Assembly: GCA_964410625.1 (NCBI GenBank)
Contig: CAYPHY010000019.1
Location: 1 to 64,000, forward strand
From: CAYPHY01 sp964410625
GTDB taxonomy: Bacteria > Chloroflexota > Anaerolineae > Promineifilales > Promineifilaceae
DNA: 64,000 nucleotides
Direction: 5' to 3'
Each line of letters opens with the position of its first letter. Position 1 is the stretch's first letter. Of the stretch, positions 25,702 through 33,193 are shown piece after piece. The notes beneath the pieces are model-generated. The model was not told where the DNA came from, searched no databases, and saw nothing but the letters and a program-made list of their open reading frames with translations. The position numbers were made by a program, and so were the translations under genes.

Positions 25702-26742
25702 TCACCTTTCCACATCCAACTTGCGTCTTGTAGTTGATTGCCGAAGAACCAACTCCGTCGGCAAGACGACACTGGATTGCTTCTGATCAGGTTCGTGTAT
25801 CCTATTAAGCAGCAATTGGGTAGCAATGCTGCCCATCTGCCGTAGTGGTTGACGTATGGTGGTAAGCCCCGGACTGAGAGCGGCCGCCAGGGGTATATCG
25901 TCAAATCCAATCACCGAAAGATCATCGGGGACAATCAGCCCACGAACGCGAGCCGCGTCCATCACCCCCTGGGCAGATAGATCATTCGAGGCAAACACGG
26001 CCGTTGGCGGCTCCGCTAGTTGCAGAAATTGGTTAAGCCCCTCGGAGCCAGCGGCCTGGGTGAAGTCGCCTTCAAACACCAGGTCCGGATCAAATGGCAA
26101 GCCACGATCAGCCAGCGCCGCCTTATATCCGATCAGCCGCTCCTTGGCGCTGATCATATCCTTCCACCCGGTAATCATGCCGATCCGCACATGTCCCAGG
26201 TCAATAAGATGCTTAGTTGCCTCATAACCGCCCTGCTGGTTGGTAGCAATTACGGTCAGATCAGCCTCATGCACACTCTGATGATCAATTAATACATAGG
26301 GAAAATTGCGACTGCGGAATGATTCCAAATAAGCGTCGGGGTCGCGTGGTAAGAGGATAAGCAGCCCATCGGCCAGACCACGCGCCATCATATTGGCGTA
26401 TGCTGACTCTTTCGTCTTGCGGCGATGGGTGGTGTAAAGCATCAGTTCATACTGCCGGGCTGCCAGTTCATCATCAATGCCTAGCATGATTTCACCCATA
26501 TACTGGGTAGCCAAATCTACCACAAGCAGACCAATGACATTCGAGCGGCCGCCAGCCAAACTGCGTGCGTGAAGATTAGCCTGGTACCCCATCCGCGTCA
26601 TGGCCTGCAAGACCTTCGCGCGGGTCTCCGCATTCACATAGGACTTATTGTTGACCACACGAGACACGGTTGAATACGAAACGCCTGCTTCCTTAGCAAC
26701 ATCAACGATCGTGACTGACTTTGAAGAATTTCTGCGTGTCAT
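25702..26742 (-). CDS. LacI family transcriptional regulator
   Basis: A 346-residue repressor. The helix-turn-helix is at about residues 10-31 (TIVDVAKEAGVSYSTVSRVV) with the hinge helix around HARSLAGG, followed by a periplasmic-binding-like effector domain (about 62-340). The effector should be a sugar. It is upstream of and codirectional with the importer operon. Palindromes with a GCAAACGTTTGC-like core lie on both sides of the gene, which suggests that it controls both itself and the importer. Confidence 0.92.
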   Translation of the reverse strand: MTRRNSSKSVTIVDVAKEAGVSYSTVSRVVNNKSYVNAETRAKVLQAMTRMGYQANLHARSLAGGRSNVIGLLVVDLATQYMGEIMLGIDDELAARQYELMLYTTHRRKTKESAYANMMARGLADGLLILLPRDPDAYLESFRSRNFPYVLIDHQSVHEADLTVIATNQQGGYEATKHLIDLGHVRIGMITGWKDMISAKERLIGYKAALADRGLPFDPDLVFEGDFTQAAGSEGLNQFLQLAEPPTAVFASNDLSAQGVMDAARVRGLIVPDDLSVIGFDDIPLAAALSPGLTTIRQPLRQMGSIATQLLLNRIHEPDQKQSSVVLPTELVLRQSTTRRKLDVER

Positions 26743-26766
26743 CGGCTAACTTGAATGAAAAATTCA

Positions 26767-26778
26767 GCAAACGTTTGC
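26767..26778. promoter_or_regulatory. LacI-type operator upstream of lacI
   Basis: GCAAACGTTTGC is a perfect 12-bp palindrome 25 bp before the regulator's start codon. Its position suggests autorepression. Confidence 0.72.
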
Positions 26779-26825
26779 AATAAAATACACTAATTAAAGC
26801 AAGATGTCAATCATTACTTTTCGGT

Positions 26826-26935
26826 GGGACGCTGATTTTCGCTGATAGAACGCAGATGAACGCTGATTTTTAGAAAAGATCAGTGTCCATCTACGCTCCA
26901 TCAGCGGTGATCTGCGTCCACTCTAAAAGTGAAAA
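26826..26935. repeat. CGCTGATTTTCGCTGAT-word hairpin repeat
   Basis: GACGCTGATTTTCGCTGATA and AACGCAGATGAACGCTGATT words on the left are answered by ATCAGCGGTGATCTGCGTCC on the right. It is of the same style as the CACGAAT elements but a different word family, and it precedes the map promoter. Confidence 0.7.
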
Positions 26936-26948
26936 TGTAGTACCAATT

Positions 26949-26957
26949 TGCTATAAT
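26949..26957 (+). promoter_or_regulatory. Extended -10 promoter of map, likely leaderless
   Basis: TGCTATAAT is an extended -10 box (TG-N-TATAAT). Its TATAAT ends 7 nt before the ATG, so transcription should start at or next to the start codon. No Shine-Dalgarno sequence exists between them, and no clear -35 box is seen. Confidence 0.65.
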
Positions 26958-26964
26958 TTTAGAT

Positions 26965-27732
26965 ATGGGACTCAAGAACGGAAAAGAGATAGCCCGGATG
27001 CGTGTCGCCGGGCGCATGGTAGCAGAATGTTTTGCCTTACTCAGTGAAAATATTCAACCCGGTGTGCCGCTTGCGGTGCTGGATCAGTTAGTCGAAAAAT
27101 ACATCGCCGATCAGGGAGCGCAACCGCTCTACAAAGGGTATCGCGGCCGTTCGGCCGAACATCCCCCCTTCCCCGGCGTGATCTGCGCGTCGGTCAACCA
27201 CGAAATCTGCCACGGCATCCCCGACGGCCGCATCCTCCAAGAAGGCGACATCGTCAGTATTGACATCGGCCTGAAACACCGCGGCTACTGCGGCGACGCC
27301 TGCTACACCTTTCCAGTCGGCAAAGTATCACCATTTGCCGAGCGACTGATGGCGATTGGCAAGGAAGCGCTCCAGCGCGGAATTGACGCCGCCCAATCCG
27401 GCCGCTATCTGAATGAAATCGGCTATGCGATTGAGAATTATACCGACACCCAAAACGTCTCTGTCGTCCATGAGTGGGGTGGGCATGGCCTGGGTCGCTC
27501 GTTACATGAGAACCCTTCCGTCTCCCACATTCGCCAAAAAGAGCGCGGCCCCAAGATGAAACCCGGCATGGTCTTCACTATCGAGCCAATGATCAACGCC
27601 GGAACCCATGAATGGATTTTGCTCGACGATGGCTGGACGGTGGTCACGGCCGATGGCAAGCTCTCCGTCCAGTACGAACACTCAATCGTCATCACCCGCA
27701 ACGGCCCCGAAATCCTGACCAAACTCGATTGA
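26965..27732 (+). CDS. map: Type I methionine aminopeptidase
   Basis: A 255-residue cytoplasmic metalloenzyme that removes the initiator Met from nascent proteins. The pita-bread fold metal ligands are seen in SIDIGLKHRGYCGDACYTFP (Asp pair), HGLGRSLHENPSVSH (His), FTIEPM and QYEHSI (Glu pair). The substrate-pocket His lies in NHEICHGIPDG. The length is normal. It is transcribed alone from an apparently leaderless extended -10 promoter. Confidence 0.95.
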   Translation: MGLKNGKEIARMRVAGRMVAECFALLSENIQPGVPLAVLDQLVEKYIADQGAQPLYKGYRGRSAEHPPFPGVICASVNHEICHGIPDGRILQEGDIVSIDIGLKHRGYCGDACYTFPVGKVSPFAERLMAIGKEALQRGIDAAQSGRYLNEIGYAIENYTDTQNVSVVHEWGGHGLGRSLHENPSVSHIRQKERGPKMKPGMVFTIEPMINAGTHEWILLDDGWTVVTADGKLSVQYEHSIVITRNGPEILTKLD

Positions 27733-27741
27733 CAGAAAAAC

Positions 27742-27795
27742 ACTCAACGCAGAGCCGCAGAGGAGGCTTCCCACACTCTGCGCCTCTGCGTTAAA
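27742..27795. repeat. CGCAGAG-word hairpin after map
   Basis: AACGCAGAGCCGCAGAGG on the left pairs with CTCTGCGCCTCTGCGTT on the right, forming a stem directly downstream of the map stop codon. It may serve as a transcript 3' end, though no long T run follows. Confidence 0.7.
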
Positions 27796-27815
27796 AACCA
27801 CACTCATTAAAAGCC

Positions 27816-28475
27816 CTATTCCCTACGAGCCACAAACTTCGCCACACAGCCAACCACCTCAATATCAACCTCAGCGAAGTTCCTTTCTAATGCCTGTCGC
27901 AACCTCTCGGCCGTGTCCTGTCTGTTGCCAAAAATACCCTTGCTGTTATATAAAGCCATCAATCTTCGCCCCAGCAAGTTATGGCGCACCCCCTGACCAA
28001 GAATCGTCGAGCCAAAAATAACCCCGCCTGGATTGACCACTGTCAGAAGCTGGTCAAAAACGGCCGCCTTCTCCGCCATCGTCCCTGGCAAACAATGCAG
28101 CAAGTAATTCAGACCAACCGAGTCGAATCCCGGCGCGAGAGCGGGCAACGGCTCCAAGACGTTGGCCTGGACTGTCTCTGGTTGATACCGCTTTAAGCGG
28201 TTCGCCGTCGCCTCCAAACTGTTTGAATTCAAGTCGAGCAACACAAGTCGCGGAGCGGCGGACGGGAAACGACATTTATCAAGAAAGTAACCCGTCCCCA
28301 CACCAATATCCAGGTGATTGTCGCTCACATGTGCATTGTAGTGCGCCAGCAAACGCCGCGATGGACAGCGCCAGGCGAACTTATTAGAAAAACCCAACAC
28401 ATAAATATCATAAACCGACAAGGCAGCTCTTGAATAAATCGCTGCTCCTGCTGCACCTGTTTGATCAACGCTCAT
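27816..28475 (-). CDS. Class I SAM-dependent methyltransferase
   Basis: A 219-residue Rossmann-fold methyltransferase. Motif I is LDIGVGTGYFLDK and motif II LVLLDLNSNSLE. The closing region CLPGTMAEKAAVFDQLLTVVNPGGVIFGST is spread over about 120-150. The substrate is unknown. I use the ATG at 28475 because GGAGG lies five bases before it. Convergent with map, and it follows the AI-2E gene on the same strand with a 66-nt gap. Confidence 0.82.
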   Translation of the reverse strand: MSVDQTGAAGAAIYSRAALSVYDIYVLGFSNKFAWRCPSRRLLAHYNAHVSDNHLDIGVGTGYFLDKCRFPSAAPRLVLLDLNSNSLEATANRLKRYQPETVQANVLEPLPALAPGFDSVGLNYLLHCLPGTMAEKAAVFDQLLTVVNPGGVIFGSTILGQGVRHNLLGRRLMALYNSKGIFGNRQDTAERLRQALERNFAEVDIEVVGCVAKFVARRE

Positions 28476-28541
28476 CATTCCCTCCGCCGAGCAACCCCAG
28501 GGATAGAAGGTCAAAGCAGCACTTCACTCACCGTACCTATC

Positions 28542-29648
28542 TCATGGATTTTCAACTTGCGTCTCAACGGCCGCCTGCGCCCCTCCTCTTTCTGCCCAGG
28601 GATCAAGGTCGAGTAGGCGACAGTAAACATAGCGGCCGATAATCGCCAGCGAACTCAACACCGGAATAATCACTAGCGCCGTCAGCACGCCAGCCAATGC
28701 CAATGAACCAATAATCGCCACAAAGACAATTGCCGGATGCAGTTTTAGTGTGGTCCCCATAATACGCGGCCGTAGCCACACATTTTCAATCCCTTGAATC
28801 ACCGCATTAACCCCAACCACGATCACCGCGAACCAAAAGTTGGAAACCGGCAGCACCGTTGAACCGGTAAAATAAGCCACAATCGCCGCCAATGCCGTTA
28901 CCAACGTCGGTCCAACCGAAAGGATCACATCCAGCAGCCCAGCCAGAAAACCGATGACCAACGCGCCCGGCAAACCGATAGCGGCCATTGAAAGCCCAGT
29001 CAACAAACCAACAAAGAACATCAGACGTAACTGTCCATGCAAATAAAGCCGCCAGACAATCGCAATCTCCGCATAAAGTCGTTGCACACTGGGGCGACGC
29101 CCGGCCGGGATAAGACCGAGCAACCAGTCACGTAAATTATGCCAATCCAATAACAGATAATAAGTCGTCACCAAAACGACCAACAACCAGCCCAAATTAC
29201 TGGTCGTCGCCTGCAAGACATTCAGCAATACATCCGGGGTCGCTTCGGCCGATATCGTCGGCAACTGTGCTAACCAACTACCCACTGGAATCGCGAAACC
29301 CATTACCACGATCGGCCGCTGCAACACCCCCTGAAGCCCCTCCGCCACTCGCGCCAATTCGGCAGCAAAAACGGCCGCCTGGCGTGGAATCAGCGGGATA
29401 GCAATCGCCGCCACTGCCACCAGCAAGACAATTGTCAGCAAATAGACCAACAATACCGCCCAACGCCGTTTAATTCTTGTGCGTGCATCAACCAGCTCAA
29501 TCGCTGGATTGATTACATAGGCCAGGAAAGCAGCCAGCAGCAACGGCCGCAACAACTCCTGCGCCGCAAAGACAAACCAGACCAGCGCGATCAGGCTCAG
29601 GCATACGACAATGTAACGAGTCGGCAAACTCCACGGTTCTCGAATCAT
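28542..29648 (-). CDS. AI-2E family transporter (PerM-like membrane protein)
   Basis: A 368-residue integral membrane protein with about seven or eight helices arranged as in the AI-2E/PerM family: two N-terminal helices, a long amphipathic loop (about 85-145), then a cluster of helices containing GLPGALVIGFLAGLLDVI and the conserved NAVIQGIENVWLRPRIMG (about 275-295). Members export or permit passage of small molecules or ions. The real substrate is unknown, and the AI-2 name is historical. Confidence 0.87.
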   Translation of the reverse strand: MIREPWSLPTRYIVVCLSLIALVWFVFAAQELLRPLLLAAFLAYVINPAIELVDARTRIKRRWAVLLVYLLTIVLLVAVAAIAIPLIPRQAAVFAAELARVAEGLQGVLQRPIVVMGFAIPVGSWLAQLPTISAEATPDVLLNVLQATTSNLGWLLVVLVTTYYLLLDWHNLRDWLLGLIPAGRRPSVQRLYAEIAIVWRLYLHGQLRLMFFVGLLTGLSMAAIGLPGALVIGFLAGLLDVILSVGPTLVTALAAIVAYFTGSTVLPVSNFWFAVIVVGVNAVIQGIENVWLRPRIMGTTLKLHPAIVFVAIIGSLALAGVLTALVIIPVLSSLAIIGRYVYCRLLDLDPWAERGGAQAAVETQVENP

Positions 29649-30015
29649 ATAACACTATCCAACAAGCACTTTACCTCAGCGGACCTCTGGCAATGAACAA
29701 ACGCAATACTCCGTCGCTAGCTCAGCCAATAGCTCAGCAATCATAGCCGGTATTATAACCACTCGTCAAACATCTTCACCCCTACGGGTATGCGAAGTTT
29801 TAGTTCATTAACTTCGTAGCATGGGTTGTTTACCCGTGCGTGTGCGCCGGTCATGTACAGGTTGAAAAACTCCGCCTTTACAGAACTGGTAAAGCGATTT
29901 ATTTCCCAATCCCATACCTGAACAGAAGGCCAGTGACTATCCTGGTCAAGTGGACATTGGACAATTGTACACCCGCCCGATGTTGATTAAACCGCTTTGT
30001 CTTAAGCTTACGCAC
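29649..30015. other. Intergenic region without a recognisable gene
   Basis: Divergent spacer between the AI-2E and SDR genes. It contains short inverted repeats (GAAGTTTTAGTTCATTAACTTC near 29799-29820 in two arms of GAAGTT/AACTTC, and GGTTGTTTACCC near 29824) but no convincing promoter or reading frame. Confidence 0.4.
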
Positions 30016-30726
30016 ATGACAAACACTTCTAACCCCAAAACAGCACTTATCACTGGTGCGTCGCGCGGTCTGGGGCTGGCACTGGCCCGCGAACTGGCCC
30101 AACAAGGCTGGCAACTGATCATTGACGCACGTGGCTCGGCCGCCCTCAACCAGGCAGCGGTCGAGCTATCTCCTTATACCACCGTCTGCGCCATCCCCGG
30201 CGATGTCGGCGATCCACAACACCTCCAGGCATTAGCGGCCGCTGCTGAACAGCTTGGCGGCGTAGATGTCGTAGTCAACAACGCCGGTATCCTTGGCCCC
30301 AGCCCACAGCCGGAACTGCTCGACTACCCGCTTGACACATTAGCCGATGTCTATCGCCTCAATGTCCTTGCGCCACTGGCCTTGCTCCAGACGATACGGC
30401 CGCAGCTCAAGCCCAACGCCGCCATCATCAACGTTACCAGCGACGCCGGAGTGGAAGCCTACCCTGGTTGGGGCGGCTACGGCTCCAGCAAGGCAGCGCT
30501 GGAACAACTGTCAGCCATCTTAGCGGCCGAAAACCCCAACTATCGCGTCTACTGGGTTGACCCCGGCGATATGCGGACCCAAATGCAACAAAACGCCTTT
30601 CCCGGCGAAGACATCAGCGACCGGCCGCTCCCCGAAGCCAGCGTCCCTGGCTTTGTGGCTCTCTTAGAAGGTGATTACCCTAGCGGCCGCTATCGAAGCA
30701 ACGATCTGGTAAATGGTAATCGGTAA
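30016..30726 (+). CDS. Short-chain dehydrogenase/reductase (SDR)
   Basis: A 236-residue classical SDR. The cofactor motif is TGASRGLG (about residues 12-19), NNAG near 87, the catalytic Ser in VTSDAG, and the catalytic Tyr/Lys in YGSSK (about 155-159). The substrate is unknown. I start at the ATG at 30016. An upstream in-frame ATG adds 22 residues without SDR character. No clear ribosome-binding site is present. Confidence 0.87.
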   Translation: MTNTSNPKTALITGASRGLGLALARELAQQGWQLIIDARGSAALNQAAVELSPYTTVCAIPGDVGDPQHLQALAAAAEQLGGVDVVVNNAGILGPSPQPELLDYPLDTLADVYRLNVLAPLALLQTIRPQLKPNAAIINVTSDAGVEAYPGWGGYGSSKAALEQLSAILAAENPNYRVYWVDPGDMRTQMQQNAFPGEDISDRPLPEASVPGFVALLEGDYPSGRYRSNDLVNGNR

Positions 30727-30835
30727 TCCGTTTATTGGTGTATTGGTTGATTAGTCTATTGGTATATTGGCTCACTACACCACCCCACCCCCCAATAAAC
30801 CAGTATACCAATACACAAATACACCAGTATGATAG
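30725..30835. repeat. GTATTGG-word repeat between SDR and queA
   Basis: GGTGTATTGGTTGATTAG and CTATTGGTATATTGGCTC words, then the opposing ACCAGTATACCAATACAC and AAATACACCAGTAT words, separated by a C-rich loop. The words match the repeat at 53080-53200. Confidence 0.8.
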
Positions 30836-30871
30836 TCTCGCACCCACCATCCTTCATCCTTCGTTAGAACA

Positions 30872-31996
30872 ATGTCCACTGCAAAACCCTGCAACTGTAC
30901 CTACACCCACTCTCCAGCAACCGGCTGGCGCACGTTGCACTTTGAGCTACCGCCCGCGCTTGAAGCAGGCGAGCCGCCCGAAGCACGCGGGCTTGCCCGT
31001 GATCAAGTGCGTCTGATGGTTTCCCATTACAGCAACGACGAGATATACCACGCTCAATTCAGCGAACTAGATCAATTCTTACAGGCAGGCGACGTGGTAG
31101 TGATCAATACCAGCGCGACAATGAACGCCGCCCTCCCCGCCGTCCGCTCCAGCGATCCGGCTTTTGAATTGCACCTCTCTACCCGCCTGCCCAACGACCT
31201 ATGGAGCGTAGAGCTGCGCCGTGTGGTCGGCAGCAAAGCGAGCACCAAGACGGAGTCCTTTACCGACATACTACCGGCCGAAACGCTACAGCTACCCGCC
31301 GGTGGCTCCGCCACGCTCCTGGCGCCTTATCAAAGTGAACAATACGAATACGCTGGCGGCCGTTCCCGCCTCTGGCTCGCCAGCTTAGAGCTGCCACTAC
31401 CCCTCGACGCCTACCTCGCCACCTATGGCTTCCCCATTCGCTATGGCTATGTCCAGCAGCAATGGCCGCTAACCTACTACCAAACCGTCTACGCCACCGA
31501 AGCGGGCAGCGCGGAAATGCCCTCTGCCGGCCGCGCCTCCACACCAGAGCTGCTCACACGCCTGATCGCCAAAGGTGTACAGATCGTCCCGCTGCTGCTG
31601 CACACCGGCGTCGCCAGCCTCGAAGAACACGAACCCCCCTACGCTGAGTTCTACCGCGTCCCGGCCGTCACTGCCCAGGTCGTCAACCAGGCCCGTGCCG
31701 CCGGACGGCGGATCATCGCTGTCGGCACAACCACCATCCGCGCCCTGGAAACGGCCGCTGATGAGCAAGGCATCGTTACCCCTGGAGAAGGGTACACCGA
31801 TCTCATCATCTCCCCCCAGCGTCGCTTACGCATCGTCAACGGGATGTTAACCGGTTTCCACGAACCACAAGCCACCCACCTCGCCATGCTCGAAGCCCTC
31901 ACCACCCTCGACCACCTCTGCCTCACCTATCACGAAGCCCTTCGTGAAGGTTATCTCTGGCACGAGTTCGGCGATCTACATCTTTTACTTCCCTAA
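30872..31996 (+). CDS. queA: S-adenosylmethionine:tRNA ribosyltransferase-isomerase
   Basis: A 374-residue QueA-type enzyme that transfers the ribosyl part of SAM to 7-aminomethyl-deazaguanine in tRNA during queuosine synthesis. Family blocks are AGDVVVINTSATMNAALPA, YGFPIRYGYVQQQWPLTYYQ (about 189-208), TRLIAKGVQIVPLLLHTGV and GTTTIRALETAA. The N-terminal part diverges from the classical QueA start, as in other Chloroflexota versions. The gene is complete, ending 14 bp before the scaffold gap. Confidence 0.87.
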   Translation: MSTAKPCNCTYTHSPATGWRTLHFELPPALEAGEPPEARGLARDQVRLMVSHYSNDEIYHAQFSELDQFLQAGDVVVINTSATMNAALPAVRSSDPAFELHLSTRLPNDLWSVELRRVVGSKASTKTESFTDILPAETLQLPAGGSATLLAPYQSEQYEYAGGRSRLWLASLELPLPLDAYLATYGFPIRYGYVQQQWPLTYYQTVYATEAGSAEMPSAGRASTPELLTRLIAKGVQIVPLLLHTGVASLEEHEPPYAEFYRVPAVTAQVVNQARAAGRRIIAVGTTTIRALETAADEQGIVTPGEGYTDLIISPQRRLRIVNGMLTGFHEPQATHLAMLEALTTLDHLCLTYHEALREGYLWHEFGDLHLLLP

Positions 31997-32010
31997 AATC
32001 AGGTAAAATT

Positions 32011-32110
32011 NNNNNNNNNNNNNNNNNNNNNNNNNNNNNNNNNNNNNNNNNNNNNNNNNNNNNNNNNNNNNNNNNNNNNNNNNNNNNNNNNNNNNNNNNN
32101 NNNNNNNNNN
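32011..32110. other. Scaffold gap of 100 N
   Basis: A run of exactly 100 N, the conventional placeholder for an unsized gap. The start of the squalene-cyclase-like gene is lost here. Confidence 0.99.
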
Positions 32111-33043
32111 GTCATACAATGGCTGCTTGATTCTGACCCTTCTATCCGCTGGCAGGTGATGCGCGACCTGCTCAATGCGCCTGCGGAGGAAGTCGCGGCC
32201 GAACGAGCGCGAGTCGCCACCGAAGGCCTCGGCGCACAACTGCTCGCTCTCCAGGGGGAGGACGGCCGTTGGGCTGGTGCGGCCTGGAATCGCGGCTGGA
32301 ACTCCACCATGCATGTCCTTTGGTTACTGCGCGACCTCGGTCTCGACCCGGCAAGCGACCAGGCACGCCACGCCGTCGGCCTCGTCCGTGACCGCGTAAC
32401 CTGGCAGGGTTGGGAGGCATACGAAGGCAACCCCTTCTTTGTCGGCGAGGTAGAGCCTTGCATCAACGGGCAGGTCGGGGCAGCCGGCGCCTACTTCCGC
32501 CAGGATGTGCGCGGCATCATTGATCGCCTCCTCTCCGAACAGTTGCCCGACGGCGGCTGGAACTGCGAGGCGCAAAATGGCTCCACCCGCTCATCGTTCA
32601 ACACAACCATCTGCGTGCTAGAGGCGCTGCTTGAGTACGAACAGAGTGTCGAAGCCAGCCCAGAGGTAACGGCCGCCCGTCTTCGCGGGCAAGAGTATCT
32701 GCTAGAGCGCAGGCTTTTCCGGCGGCGCTCAACTGGCGAGGTGATCGAGCGCGATCGCAAGAGCGGAACTAACTGGACGCGCTTCGCCTTTCCCACCTGG
32801 TGGCACTACGACGTGTTGCGCGGGCTTGAATACCTGCGTAGTGCCGCTGTTACCCCCGACGAACGAGTGGCCGAAGCAATCGAACTGGTTGAGTCCAAGC
32901 GCGACGCCAACGGCCGCTGGCTGCTGGAAACCCGCTACCCCGGCGAGATGCCGGTCGAGATAGATGAAGGTGAAGGACGGCCGAGCCGTTGGAACACGCT
33001 CCGCGCCTTACGAGTGCTAAACTGGTATTCAGCAAAAGCATAA
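32111..33043 (+). CDS. Squalene cyclase/prenyltransferase-like alpha-toroid protein, 5' truncated by gap
   Basis: At least 310 residues are open from the first base after the gap, beginning IQWLLDSDPSIRWQVMRDL, so the true start lies in the gap. The protein has alpha-alpha toroid repeats with QW-like motifs (DGRWAGAAW, LPDGGWNCEA, DANGRWLLE). Related soluble proteins lack the catalytic DxDD of squalene-hopene cyclase, and I see no DxDD here either, so terpene cyclisation is doubtful. No operon partner can be judged because of the gap. Confidence 0.78.
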   Translation, partial: VIQWLLDSDPSIRWQVMRDLLNAPAEEVAAERARVATEGLGAQLLALQGEDGRWAGAAWNRGWNSTMHVLWLLRDLGLDPASDQARHAVGLVRDRVTWQGWEAYEGNPFFVGEVEPCINGQVGAAGAYFRQDVRGIIDRLLSEQLPDGGWNCEAQNGSTRSSFNTTICVLEALLEYEQSVEASPEVTAARLRGQEYLLERRLFRRRSTGEVIERDRKSGTNWTRFAFPTWWHYDVLRGLEYLRSAAVTPDERVAEAIELVESKRDANGRWLLETRYPGEMPVEIDEGEGRPSRWNTLRALRVLNWYSAKA

Positions 33044-33109
33044 CGCCGTTGCCGGATGGCATCGGCAAGGTTTACTCGTCACCCCTATGGCCAATGGGAC
33101 TCGTGCACT

Positions 33110-33190
33110 TTAACAAAAAGACACGAATATTCTCTTCTATTTCGTGAAATTCGTGTCATTCGTGTCGAAAATCCTAAACTGCGTAAGTAC
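33110..33190. repeat. CACGAAT-word hairpin element, copy 5
   Basis: AAAGACACGAATATTC on the left and TTTCGTGAAATTCGTGTCAT plus TCGTGTCGAAAA on the right, ending with TGCGTAAGTACTC. It lies between the convergent cyclase-like gene and leuS. Confidence 0.72.
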
Positions 33191-33193
33191 TCG

